Part shown: piece after piece, positions 24,178-34,823 of the stretch
Layout: each line of letters opens with the position of its first letter
Position numbering within the stretch: position 1 is the first letter of the stretch
From: Axinella damicornis
Lineage: Eukaryota > Porifera > Demospongiae > Axinellida > Axinellidae
Direction: 5' to 3'
Assembly (NCBI GenBank): GCA_963931865.1
Contig: OZ007505.1
Span: forward strand, 1,257,577-1,321,576
Length of the DNA stretch: 64,000 bases
Made by a program: the position numbers and the translations under genes
Notes under the pieces: model-generated
Seen by the model: the letters and a program-made list of their open reading frames with translations, nothing else
What the model was told of the DNA's origin: nothing
The model's database searches: none

Positions 24178-26259
24178 ACCAGGGTGAGGAAGGGGCAGTG
24201 AGAGAGTAAAGGAAAATGGGAGAGGGAGGGACTTTGTTACTGGTAACGTTGCAAGTATACATGTACTTGCCAACCATGTGTACAGAACAGGCTGGACGTC
24301 TCCCTCCAGCTCCCTTAGTGCCTGGTAATTTGGCCTGTCATTGTTGGTGCTTAGCTTGACTGACGGTTAATCTCATCATTTTCTTTCTCCATTCCCTCCT
24401 CCCTCCCTGCACACACACGCAAATCTTCCCCCTCAGAGTAAATCGAACTCGGAGCTGAAGGCCATGTTTGATCAACACTATCAAAACCTGATGTTGCTCA
24501 CTGGACCTCTGTCAATGATCGAGGCAGCTGTGCCCAAAATGACATTGATGGATAGTAAGGGTGAAATAACAGTGGTAGCACCTGTGCATGAAGTAGCCTC
24601 ATTGCCATGCAGGCTGGGGGAGAGGGCTCTAGGGAGGCTGGGAGGAGAGGGAGGGAGGCTGGGTGGGAGGTGGGGGGAGGGGAGAGTGAGGGAGGGAGGT
24701 TGGGGGAGAGGAGGGAGGCTAGGGGGAGAGGGAGGGATGCTGGGGGGGGAGAGGTGGGGGAGGGGAGAGTGAGGGAGAGAGGTTGGGGGAGAGGGAGGGA
24801 GGCTGGGAGGGAGAGGGAGGGATGCTGGGGGGAGAGGGAGGGATGCTGGGGGGAGAGGTGGGGGGGGGGGGGAGTGAGGGAGGGAGGTTGGGGGAGAGGG
24901 AGGGTGGCTGGGAGAGAGAGGGAGGGATGCTGGGAGGGAGAGGGAGGGATGCTGGGGGGAGAGGGAGGGGGGAGGCTGGTACAGTTTAGTATGTGAATGA
25001 TGTCATTGGAGCCTGATCACAGGTCAATGTGATGGGAGGCTATTATGTCATTGGAGCCTGATCACAGGTCAATGTGATGGGAGGCTATTATGTCATTGGA
25101 GCCTGATCACAGGTCAATGTGATGGGAGGCTATTATGTCATTGGAGCCTGATCACAGGTCAATGTGATGGGAGGCTATTATGCATTTGAGGGGTATAACA
25201 TCAATATGGTACAGGAACCTAGCGTTTCATTTTAACCCTTTAGCTCCAGCAGAGGATGCAGCTGACATAGAGAGATGGAAGGAGCTACTGGTAAGTGAAT
25301 ATGACTGTCTGTGTGATTGACTTGGGTACATGGATGTGTGTTGGTGAACTACCTGTGTGGAATGGTATGGATGATGTATGGCACTGTATGGGAGCTAAGA
25401 TGGCAGCTGTATTGATTGGGATGGGAGTTGTGTGGAATGGAATGGGAGCTACATGTAAGCTACATACACGTGTGGGAAAAGCTTTGGAACTATGTGTATG
25501 GGAGATTACCTCATTCGTATGCCTGTGCGTAGTATGAACACGCTAGTCCTTCCACTGGTAGTCTCTCTGGCGCTCCACAGTTCCATTCGTCTGTGCACAT
25601 CTGTAATGGGAATACTTGGAAGAGACTAGCTAGCCTTGTTCCCAGGCCGCTTTCTCTCCTCCTACGCAGCCTGGGAACGAGTCCTCCTACGCAGCCTGGG
25701 AACGAGTCTAGAGCATAGCATGCTCACATGCCTATTTTAGCTAAGGCTATATATGAATTAGCGAACATCACTTCCTGTCTATCTGCCAAATTCAGCCTCT
25801 GATTGAATGTTGAAACTGATATTGTCTTCTAGGGCAAAGTTGACCAGATGAAAATGCAAAGGAGTACGTTGTTGGCCCGGCTCCGAGAGCAGATCGGTAG
25901 TGATGACATCACCAAGGTTCTCATTGGTCACCTTGGTGTAGACCAGGATACCTTCATTGACGAGCACATGAAGAAACATCGTGAAGTTGTGGACGTAATT
26001 CGACAGAACCTGACAGCCCAGGACAAGATACTTACGTGAGTGTGAGCATACAGGTCACATGACCCTCTATGCATGTCATGTGATGTTTCCTGCTGTCATA
26101 GATAGTGCATATGCTAGTCTGTGACTCCTCCAGTTTACTGGTTGTAATGTTGAATATGAACATGTTGGATAAAATGGCTGGCATTCAGGTAACATAGGAC
26201 GTATTCAACAGTTTCAAAGCCACTTATTTGCCACTTGTCACATGCACACGCACACACGT

Positions 26260-26302
<43 letters not shown>

Positions 26303-29300
26303 CACACAGTGCTCTCACAGAGGCGAATGCAAAGCATGCTGGTACAAGACAAGCAGCTCAAGAAATGAGCAAGCAGTAAGTACAACTCTATAGACCTCGT
26401 CATCTAAGCATTCCCACCAATCAGAGAGCTGCATTTGGCATCTAGATAGGAAGTGACAGTGCTTTAATTCCGAAGCGTTTTGGAATGCGAGATTACTGCC
26501 CTGAAATATATCAGTAGTTGTTGCTAATTGTACGCATGTAGAACTAAGAACCAGCCACTAATCTCTTTGCACAATAGTATAAATGACATCATTGTGACAT
26601 CATTGCACTAGTGGTGGTACATCTACAACTACAGAGGGTCTGTTCAAATTGTTGGTCAATGCACGATGGTAGTGACATCATCATGACATCATTGCACTAG
26701 TGGTGGTACATGTACAACTACATTGTTATTTCCTCTAGGCAAGAGGGTCTGTTCAAATCGTTGGTCAAGTCCGGAAGCTATCTTCCTCTTGTGCAGTCCA
26801 AGATACAGTGAGTGTGATTGTTATTGACAAATGAGGGGGATATCCAATGATAGTCAGCAGGTGGAGGGGAGAGGGGAGGGGCTACAACCCTACAGCCCCT
26901 AAAGTAATCATAGTTACAAGTAGCTTCGCTTGCTGCAGCTACTGCTGCGTCATTGCATCCGTATGACTCCGGCATCGGGCAGCTGGGGATGGGGGGGAGG
27001 GGGATCTCAAATACATGTTACGAGTCTACAATTTGCTCCTTCAGGAAGCACCCTAGAGCACCTAGATTTCTTTGGAGGTGGCGAAGAGGCTTGCCTCGTA
27101 GTTTGCCTATAGTGTATTTCCCCTCCCACCAAAAATCCTACATTAAACCGTGACCACAGTCCCTCAACTTTATTCCCCACCGTACATGCACACACGTACA
27201 GGGAGGGCGTTGGTTTCTATACCCGCCTTCATGAAAATGTCACCAAACTGAAGAAGAGGACAGCTGAAGTGTGTAACACTCGGAGAAGAGAGAGACAGAG
27301 TGTCCAGAGGTAAAGAGCCCGCTAGCACCCTCACTCCAAGCACAAGTTCAATCAGTCAGTACAGATGAGAGTTATTGGCCTCAGCTAAAAATGTTGCGAT
27401 GTCTATACTGTTCTGCTAGCTACCTGTGCAATAGTTATTGCAGTGACAAGTATCTAACCTAGGTTGTTCCCACCTCCAATGTTACAATGCTACATTGCTG
27501 GCAGTAACAGATGGAGAAGGCCTGACATCTTTTCCCACATAGTGGGTCAAGTAGAGTGGACTTAATTTTGCATGTGCAAGGAGTACCAGGACAAGTGATA
27601 CATGGTACCAGGACAAGTGATACATAGTACCAGGACAAGTGATACATGGTACCAGGACAAGTAATACATGGTACCAGGACAAGTGATACATGGTACCAGG
27701 ACAAGTGATACATAGTACCAGGACAAGTGATACATGGTACCAGGACAAGTGATACATGGTACCAGGACAAGTGATACATATATAGTACCAGGACAAGTGA
27801 TACATGGTACCAGGACAAGTGATACATGGTACCAGGACAAGTGATACATGGTACCAGGACAAGTGATGCATGGTACCATGACAAGTGATACATGGTACCA
27901 GGACAAGTGATACATAGTACCAGGACAAGTGATACATGGTACCAGGACAAGTGATACATGGTACCAGGACAAGTGATACATGGTACCAGGACAAGTGATA
28001 CATAGTACCAGGACAAGTGATACATGGTACCAGGACAAGTGATACATGGTACCAGGACAAGTGATACATGGTACCAGGACAAGTGATACATAGTACCAGG
28101 ACAGGTGATACATGGTACCAGGACAAGTGATACATAGTACCAGGACAAGTGATGCATGGTACCAGGTGACGGGCGTACTATAGCTAGCTGGTGGCTATAG
28201 GGTTTTGACTTGCAAATGATAGGCTATGTAAGCTGGTACTTCTGTCACTTGTTGAATAACAGATGCCAGTGCCACCTCTCAAGTTTTGGATGGAGGTCTG
28301 TGTCATAGGCTACCTACTACCATTTTGTTGGTCCATAAATTACTGCAGGTGATTAATACTTTCACTTTGCTTCCTCCAAAGGCAAAGCGTGACCCCTCCA
28401 CCACCTCCTCCTCCAGCCGACCAGGACCAGAGTCAACCTGCACACCCGCCCATGAGACCACCAAAGAAGGCGGAGCTCTCTGGTAGACCTCTACCACCAG
28501 AGCAGCAAAAACTGCCTCCAGAATTCCCTCCCACAGATGAACCTGATAACCTTGTTTCAGATCAGTCGCACCAACCGGCCTCCTCAGCACCGACATCCCA
28601 ACAGCCATCTTCTCTTCCTGGTGGAGTCCTCTCCTCTCAGCCTGCTGGTATCGGTCCTCAGTCAGATGTGGATCATCAACTACAGGAGCTTCAACGGATG
28701 CATGAACTACAGATGCAACAGCTGAAGCATGCAGAGCAAGCCACACACCCCCAGGAAGGGACGCATCAAGCACCGCAGCAACAGCGAGATCAGGTTCTGC
28801 CTGATGATGTGTTAGAAGGTCATCAGCCGCAGCAGCAAACCATGCCTGCCACGGGGGAACTACTAGCCCCAACTCAAGTGCCACCCACAGCAAGTGAGGG
28901 CCAACTCCCAGGAGGTGGTGCAATACAGCCCCAGCTGCTTCCATCAAATGCTGGGTCACAGCAGCAAGCTGATGGAAGCATGGAGCCCCTCGGGGAACGT
29001 CAGCAGCCTGGTGAAGTTATAGAAGGAAGTCTGTTCCACCTGCAAGGTGATGCTACTCCTGGTGCTGTCCCTGAAGCAAGCCAAGCCCTACTCAACTTGC
29101 AAATGCTGCTGCAACCACCTGGTGTTGCCAGCCAACTTCCACCAGCAGAAACCATCCATCCTCCAGAGTCAATCCCTGTTAGGCAAGAATTCGAAGCAGG
29201 GCATTCCCCCCGCATGTCTCCCATCCCCCAGAGGCCACCCAAGCCCCATCACCTGCAGTCGAAGCCCAAACAGCACTCTCCCTCCCCGGCTCCAAGTTCG

Positions 29301-32300
29301 CAAATGCCTGCTTCAGGGTCGCAGGTTTCAACTCCAGGTTCAGAAGTCCACACCCTTCCTCCTCCCCAGCCACCCTCTGATCAGTGGCCACAACAGGATG
29401 ATGAGCCAGCTGCGCCTGTGATTGATCCGTATGAACCAACTCCCTGTGCAGGAGGCGGGGAACAAGAGTCCAGTATTCCTCCCACGGCCCCTGGCCACAT
29501 GCAGATGCCTCCCAATCAGTTCCCACCTCCTAGCATCCCCCAACACATCCCCGAGCAAACCACTTCCATCATTCCACATCAAGAAGAAAGAGTGTGGTTG
29601 GAAGAACCTACTGGCCCTCCTCCACAAGGAGGAGGAATTACTTTGTCAGCTGGTTTCATTCCTTTGGGTGAAGTAGCTCCACAACCTGAACATGACGTCA
29701 GTCTACCACCACCAGGGGCAGGTGAAAACACAGTAACTGTTGACTCGTTTTCCAGACCCATTCCAGCTGTACAGAACCCTGAACCCATGCATGTGATTCC
29801 AGAGGTACAGCCCATACCGCTTGATGGCTCAGTTCCATTCCAAGAGGATGTCATCCCTGAACCAAGGGAATTCATCTCACTTGAACCAACTCAGCCTCCT
29901 CCTTCTGAAAGCCTTCCATCCAGGCAAATTCCTCCGCCTGGTGTCCAATCGAGTACCATCGTCTCGAGTACCATACCTCCTCCAGCCAAATCCAGCCAGG
30001 GACCATTTGAACAACTTGCAGCCGAAGCATTTGCTGGGCTTACCTCGGGTAGCATGACAGCTGATAAAGCTCCACCAGTAACTAGTGCAGTCGAAGATGT
30101 TCCCACTCTTGCGGACCCTACTCAGGCCAGTGAGGCAGTCTCTAGTGACCGTGCCGGCAGTGAGACCTCACGGGAGATAACTCCTCTCAGACAGATAGCA
30201 GCACAACCAATCATGTCTCTACCAGGCCGAGTCTCTTTGACCACCAGCCATGAGCTCCCATCTGTTAGTCTAGGGTTGGGTTCTGTTCCACCTCTTCCTG
30301 CTTTGAACTCAACTGGGATTGATACAAACCTGGCAAGCTTGCCTGTGAGTATGGTGTCGGTGTACCAGCCAATTGCAGCACCTCTGAGTTTACCAACACC
30401 TCCTTCAGTATCACCCCTACCCCAGGAGCTTTCAACTCCCCTCTTCCACTCTCTGCAGTCACCTAACACTGCCCACTTTGAAGCACTGCTTTCCAGCCAA
30501 CAGGACACCATCCGTGAGCAGAGCAGACAAGTGGATCAACAAAACCAGCAAATCCACAACCAAAAGACGCAAATTGAAGACCACATGCAGCAAATTCTTA
30601 TCCTGCAGCAGCAGATTGCTCAACTTTCAATGCAGCAGCACAAGCAGGAGCAGGACAAAGTGGCGTCAAGCGGACAGCAGGCTGTCCTGATGCAGCTGCT
30701 CCAGCAACAGCAAGGAATGTTCTCTCAGCAGCAATCACACATTGAGAAACTAAGCGAGGTGGGAGAGTCGCACAGAAGGGAGCAAATGGAGTTAGAAGTC
30801 AAGTACAAGCAGGCTTTGGCGGTAGAGCAAGAGCAGAAGTCTTCCCTGCAGAACCAAGTTATGCAGCAGAACCAGGAAGTACAGAAGTTACACCAGCAGT
30901 TGCAATCACAGGCACAACAGTACCAGAGCCTTCAGTTTCAGCTGCATCAGTACAGCACTCAGGTCCAGGAACGAGACAAGCAGTTGATTGCCTTCAGAGA
31001 CCAGCATAAACAGATTGTGCAGAACTTAGAGCAGCGACACCAGCAGAAGGTGGAGCAGCTCATGGAGCATATCCAGAAGCTTCAGGCTGAAGTGAAGAGG
31101 AGTCGTGTTGAGCTGCAGAGACAGCCGCAAATGCAGCCTCCAGGAGGAGGTCTTCCTCCTCCACTGCACCCTGTACAGGTTAGGCCACTGCAACCACAGC
31201 CTGTTCGACATCCTGGTCCCCAGGCTTTGCATTTGCAAACACTGCTTCCACAACCAGTGCAACCAGCTGACCTTCCAAACCATCCACCACAACAGGCAAT
31301 TCTACAGCCGACTCGTGTTTCACCCCAACCACCATTGCATTCACAACCCCCACCTATTCACTCTCAGGGAGCAGCAGTTCCACACAGACCTCCTCAACTT
31401 CAGTCCCAACAGCAACCTCCTTCCCAGCAGCTGCAACCTCCTTCCCAGCAGCTGCAACGTCCACCCCAGCAGCTGCAACGTCCACCCCAGCAGCTGCAAA
31501 CTCGACCACAACCTTCACCCCAGCAACATCAACCTTTGCCCCAACAACATCAACCTTCACCCCAGCAACATCAACCTTCACCCCAGCAGCATCATCCTTT
31601 GCCCCAGCAACGTCAACCTTCACCCCAGACCCCTCAGTGGGAAGGTCAGCAGCTGCCACAAAGGCGGGACACAGTACCTCAATATCAGCAACCATTCATT
31701 CAGCCGGCTACAAATCAGCCAATCCAGCCGACCCGGCAGCCTCAGCTCTCATCCCACTCCCAGACATTGCAAACTCCACAAGGACAGTTGCAGCACCCTC
31801 ATGTGAGGGGTCCACACTTGGCAGGGCAGCCCTTGGGTCCACGGATGGTTCCAACTCATGGCCAAAATCACCCAGGTAGGTGCCTCACTTGATGAGGAAT
31901 GTCAATGAAGACACGTACTGCCTTACTTGATGAGGAATGTCGATTAAGACACGTCCTGGTGTTGAGGGTAGTGCATTTTGTGAGGGAGATAATGGCTTGT
32001 TTTATCTATATACAGGTCTGTCACAGGATACCCCCCAGAATCCACCCATTCAAACACCCGGCAGCCTCCCTCCTCCACCACAGCAAGCAACTGGGGCGTA
32101 CCCCCAAGCGGGGCAGCAACAACCTGTTCAGCAGTTCCAACCTCGACCACTAAACATCCCTCCTGGACAAACCTTTCCACATCAACCGTCTACTCTGACC
32201 GACCCTGCTCTCCAGCCTAGAATAGCTGGGGGGGCTGGGCAGCCGGCTAACCTTGGCCCTGGACAGCCAGCTAACTTTGCCCCAAATCCTCAAATGATGC

Positions 32301-32383
32301 ACCAACCTAGCAGAGTGCCCACCTCTAGTTTGAATTACCAGGTTCCCCCCTCCCAAGGGTTCCAATCCCCCAGGCAGCAGTAG
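17414..32383 (+). CDS. BRO1/V-domain protein, HD-PTP (PTPN23)-like without phosphatase domain, 24 exons
   Basis: HD-PTP and ALIX are ESCRT adaptors that bind CHMP4 through BRO1. Exons: 17414-17503, 18288-18362, 19008-19132, 19492-19568, 19829-19878, 20236-20295, 20616-20690, 20799-20885, 20972-21100, 21660-21707, 22188-22383, 22601-22781, 23136-23203, 23345-23419, 23493-23584, 23985-24071, 24437-24554, 25244-25290, 25833-26035, 26310-26375, 26739-26807, 27202-27309, 28382-31875, 32016-32383. The total is 5,988 nt (1,995 aa) and all phases agree. BRO1 spans about residues 1-370 (VTHFQCAAGAITYLEEHF, LMLGQAQECLVEKS, QNDQVYHDIVP). The V domain reaches about residue 708 (LTEANAKHAGTRQAA). The rest is Pro/Gln-rich, with a TSG101-type PTAP motif at 29481-29492 and a Gln-rich coiled coil at 30478-31110. 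THFQCAAGA and GQAQECL favour HD-PTP over ALIX. The frame stops at 32383 and no PTP signature (HCSSGVGR-like) occurs downstream. Confidence 0.93.
17810..17985. repeat. GTAGGTGAAGTCTTGGGAC imperfect repeats
   Basis: About six irregular copies of a 20-35-bp unit (GTAGGTGA.GTCTTGGGAC.TG) lie in the first intron of the BRO1 gene. The spacing is irregular because of an optional GGACCGTG insert. Confidence 0.85.
18849..19007 (+). repeat. (CCCT)n polypyrimidine tract at the exon-3 acceptor
   Basis: Roughly 110 bp of near-perfect (TCCC)n, a C-run at 18958-18973 and further C/T sequence lead directly into the AG at 19006-19007, the 3' splice site of exon 3 of the BRO1 gene. Confidence 0.95.
19181..19272 (+). 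pseudogene. Duplicated fragment of BRO1-gene exon 3 in the following intron
   Basis: 19181-19272 repeats the 3' half of exon 3 plus its donor region (compare 19068-19154): CTGCACCTGCTGAG, CGGTTCCCCCCAGAGA, AGGGCAGCTGCC and GACTTTGCATGGTGGGT. The copy carries about five inserted bases that change the frame, and it lacks the exon's own acceptor. It is a non-functional or cryptic exon copy, separated from exon 3 by a G-run. Confidence 0.85.
19305..19345 (+). repeat. Poly-C run (41 nt)
   Basis: An uninterrupted C homopolymer in the intron before exon 4 of the BRO1 gene, followed by purine-rich sequence. Its exact length may be uncertain in any assembly. Confidence 0.9.
22887..22982. mobile_element. 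Near-perfect fold-back element in BRO1-gene intron
   Basis: The arms CCTCGTTCCAGGCT...GCTCCTCCCCAAC...TTGGTCGCATA and their inverse ending CCTGGGAACAAGG pair over about 43 bp around a ~10-nt loop near 22935. It belongs to the AGCCTCGTTCCCAGGC family and would form a long hairpin in the pre-mRNA. Confidence 0.85.
24143..24176 (+). repeat. Poly-G run (34 nt)
   Basis: An uninterrupted G homopolymer about 70 bp downstream of the exon-16 donor of the BRO1 gene, on the sense strand. Confidence 0.9.
24606..24982 (+). repeat. G/A-rich minisatellite
   Basis: Irregular units such as GAGGGAGGGATGCTGGGGGG and GAGGGAGGGAGGTTGGGGGA repeat for about 375 bp in the intron after exon 17. Glycine/arginine-rich open frames here are compositional. 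Clustered G-tracts on the sense strand could form G-quadruplexes (inference). Confidence 0.9.
25001..25180. repeat. 45-bp tandem repeat, four copies
   Basis: Four essentially identical 45-bp units begin TGTCATTGGAGCCTGATCAC and end GGGAGGCTATTA. They lie between exons 17 and 18 of the BRO1 gene and contain a TGATCA palindrome. No function is evident. Confidence 0.97.
26240..26309 (+). repeat. (CA)n tract at the exon-20 acceptor
   Basis: An interrupted CA repeat runs into CACAG at 26305-26309, the 3' splice site of exon 20 of the BRO1 gene. Confidence 0.9.
26584..26660 (+). pseudogene. Duplicated fragment of BRO1-gene exon 21 and its upstream intron
   Basis: GACATCATTGCACTAGTGGTGGTACAT.TACAACTACA followed by GAGGGTCTGTTCAAATTGTTGGTCAA recurs at about 26684-26769, where it precedes and includes the start of real exon 21. 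The upstream copy lacks the roughly 20-nt segment with the polypyrimidine tract and AG acceptor, so it cannot be spliced the same way. Confidence 0.85.
27583..28166. repeat. 22-bp minisatellite (~26 copies)
   Basis: Units GTACCAGGACAAGTGATACA plus TG or TA are tandemly repeated in the last large intron (27310-28381) of the BRO1 gene. The GGTACC-type and GATACAT junctions are the main variable positions. Three overlapping antisense frames are open only because 22 is not divisible by 3 and no unit contains a stop. They are not genes. Confidence 0.97.
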
Positions 32384-33498
32384 TCATTGAGTTGTTATGA
32401 GTTGGTCATTGTGCTGTATTAAATTAAGTATCGCTGTGTTGTCCAAGTTGTGCAAATAACAGAAGTTATCATTGCTGAAGGTTCTCTTCACCAGATAGCA
32501 AGACAGTGAGATTCTACCTTGCATTATGGGGAGGGAAATCTACGTATTAATGATTGTGCATGTGTGAACGGATCAAGTAAAAATGGAACCTTAATTAGGC
32601 ACAGTTAAATGTGGGGAATTGTCCAAATTGCTTAAAAATGGATTAAAACTTGTGCACCCCCTTCAAAGAAATGCCTGAAAATTGGAGAAACTCAATTCTT
32701 GAAAATATTCTGCATATTTAGAACCAATTCCCATTTCAGGGGGGGTGCAAAGTGGGATGTCTGCCTAAGGTTCCATTTTTACTTGATCCGTTCACATGTG
32801 CTGAAAAGATTTACATTTTGGCTGTTATGTTCATAGTGTATGCAAGTATGCATGGCTGCAATTTCCAGTACTTGATTTGCATGGATTAACCCAGTGGTTC
32901 TTGGACCATTTATGCACTTCAATAATTGATATAGTTATAAAGGTTAAAATTAGTTTTGTACTCGACTTGGCACTACACGAGGATTTATTCAAGTGCAGCC
33001 CTCCATGCATGTACAGTAGACGGGGACTCATTAGATATATATAAATAAAAGACTGATATCTAAATGCACTGTAAAATTATAAATAGCTAACGCAAGAAAC
33101 ATAATTTTGACACAAATGGCACCCCATACTATTGCATGAACACAAAAGTTAATGGTACGCATTAACTTTAATTTTGTTGTCACACTGCACTCAATGCAAT
33201 TGCTTGACATTCTGAACACATTTACCACCTAACTGTATGTTGCGTTGTAGCCACCATACTGTTTATAGCAATCACTAATATACCGCATGCAGATTCTATC
33301 TTGCAAGTCTAATTAGATATAACACACATGACTTTGTAAGGACGTTTTGGCCATTCTTGAAGTTGTTGCATAATACAGTGTGAAATATAGCTCCCCTAAT
33401 TATATAAATTCAGACTTGAGCGTTTCAACTTGTTCAGGCATGTCGCTAAGATACTTCCCACTAATTTTAATGGAGTTAACCTGTGATGCAATGTTATG
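32384..33498. other. 3' flank of the BRO1 gene; intergenic
   Basis: A variant poly(A) signal ATTAAA at 32418-32423 lies 35 nt after the stop. Beyond that is AT-rich DNA with one MITE (32559-32803) and no credible exon. Open frames at 32831-33228 are short and show no family features. Confidence 0.6.
32559..32803. mobile_element. Inverted-repeat MITE
   Basis: The left end GTGAACGGATCAAGTAAAAA...TGGAACCTTA is mirrored at 32764-32797 (AAGGTTCCA...TTTTTACTTGATCCGTTCAC), giving ~35-40-bp terminal inverted repeats around about 170 bp of non-coding sequence. No clear target-site duplication could be fixed by eye. Confidence 0.8.
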
Positions 33499-33712
33499 TC
33501 CAATTAACGCACATGCCACGTGGCAACCACGCTCTGTCGATCGCTAGGAATGGCGGCCAAAGGGAAGGCACGAAGTTATTACAGCACTTCAACTTTGCCA
33601 GCACGGTGATTTTTGGCATGTAAGCGTCAGTGAACGACAGCGATCACGGCCATGTGGTCAGAATCTTTGTGTGCCTTTGCTAAGAACGGTACTGCCACCG
33701 GAAGTCGGAGAG
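33499..33712. repeat. Upstream repeat of the kinase gene, inverted copy at 38560-38778
   Basis: The sequence AATTAACGCACATG, ACGTGGCAACCACGCTC, AGTGAACGACAGCGAT and TGGTCAGAAT recurs in reverse complement at 38560-38778 with high similarity. It ends about 210 bp before the alpha-kinase ATG, so it may include that gene's promoter. Confidence 0.85.
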
Positions 33713-33921
33713 AGCGCGTGCCTACACATTAACAGTTTACACACGAGTACATGTACAACCCACCTATATTATGTACTGTATCCGGGTATGAATATGATTA
33801 TACCTTTCCATCTATACAAAAAGACTGAAACCACATTTACCACAACCACTTCAGGCAATTTGTAGCTCCAGTAGTAAGTGTATAGATCTATCTACCGCAA
33901 AATCTTGCAGAAAGCATAACA

Positions 33922-34698
33922 ATGGATGGGCGACATGCCACATTCAATCCCACTTCCTTTGCGGAAGGTCGGTTTCGCAGAGCTTACAAAGGTACTTGGA
34001 CTGCGCCGTTGTGGGATGCAGGTCGCACCTGCGTGGTCAAAGAGTGCAAGGCAAGCTATACATGGGAACCCACTGACTGGGACGACACTGTGAAGATAGC
34101 AGAGAAAGCTAAGGAGCTGGCAAATGAATTCAACACCAATGTGAGGACAACTCGTCCCATAACATATACCAACCTGCATGTCATGAAAGTGGTGTCAAGC
34201 TCTGATGACAAGCCACCCAAACTCAATGAGTACGTCACCTGTGAAGACTACATTGAAGGTGACTTCAACAAATGGTGCAGCAATTATGGATACATTGGCA
34301 GCGGATCGACTAGCCTGCCAGCATTCATGCACTGGAGTTGGTGGTATACTGACAGTGAGTTGATGGTGGCCGACTTGCAAGGGGTCCGCAAAGACCGGTC
34401 GTATCTGCTAACCGATCCTGTTATCATGTCGCTGTCAGGAAACTATGGAGCCACTGACACGTCTGTGGAAGGAATGGCTATGTTCTTTCTGAACCACCAG
34501 TGTAACAGCCTCTGCAATAATCTTTCCAAGCCGTCCCTTCGTGACTTTAAAGGGGTGATACCTGACCAATACCTACAAGCTGCCACCACACTTCTGGCCC
34601 AACTTAAAAACTCCACTACGTATAGAGTTGAGATGAAGTTTCCCCATGAAATCCGAGCTAGAGTGGCAGCAAAATTTCGAGAGATTGCCAAACAATGA
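33922..34698 (+). CDS. Single-domain alpha-kinase (MHCK/EF2K family), 258 aa, intronless
   Basis: Alpha-kinases are atypical Ser/Thr kinases (myosin heavy chain kinase, eEF2 kinase, TRPM6/7 tails). One uninterrupted frame covers just the catalytic domain: a glycine-containing N-lobe (SFAEGRFRRAYKGTW), VVKE with the presumed ATP-binding lysine, ELMVADLQGV followed by LLTDPVIMS, and the C-terminal SVEGMAMFFLNHQCNSLC that matches the zinc-binding HxCNxxC element. No regulatory domain, signal peptide or membrane segment is present. The expected ATG at 33922 has no longer in-frame alternative with family similarity. An AATAAA lies 120 nt after the stop. The lack of introns next to intron-rich genes, and copies of both flanks nearby, suggest a retro- or element-borne copy (inference). 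The specific substrate is unknown. Confidence 0.9.
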   Translation: MDGRHATFNPTSFAEGRFRRAYKGTWTAPLWDAGRTCVVKECKASYTWEPTDWDDTVKIAEKAKELANEFNTNVRTTRPITYTNLHVMKVVSSSDDKPPKLNEYVTCEDYIEGDFNKWCSNYGYIGSGSTSLPAFMHWSWWYTDSELMVADLQGVRKDRSYLLTDPVIMSLSGNYGATDTSVEGMAMFFLNHQCNSLCNNLSKPSLRDFKGVIPDQYLQAATTLLAQLKNSTTYRVEMKFPHEIRARVAAKFREIAKQ

Positions 34699-34706
34699 TT
34701 GCAGGG

Positions 34707-34816
34707 GTATCCAGCCACTTCCTCAGTAAACTGTGTGGAACTAGTTTGAGGAACATTGTGTACTCAGTAGCTACATGTACATGTGTGTCACAAATCACAA
34801 ATCTGTATATTTTCCA
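34707..34816. repeat. Kinase 3' UTR segment with direct copy at 36866-36972
   Basis: From GTATCCAGCCACTTCCTCAG to CACAAATCACAAAT the two stretches differ at only a few positions and have the same orientation. The first starts about 10 nt after the alpha-kinase stop. The second copy has no kinase frame before it. Confidence 0.92.
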
Positions 34817-34817
34817 G

Positions 34818-34823
34818 AATAAA
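34818..34823 (+). terminator. AATAAA poly(A) signal of the alpha-kinase gene
   Basis: A canonical AATAAA lies 120 nt downstream of the alpha-kinase stop codon, in AT-rich sequence. Confidence 0.7.

Noticed and set aside
27459..28157. Antisense YHVSLVLVPCITCPGT repeat protein
   Set aside because: It is a product of the 22-bp tandem repeat. The same peptide appears in three frames because of the period.
17414..32383. Assignment as ALIX (PDCD6IP)
   Set aside because: The tail and the FQCAAGA/GQAQECL blocks fit HD-PTP better, and no ALIX-type PxY-rich C-terminus is present. ALIX remains a weaker alternative.
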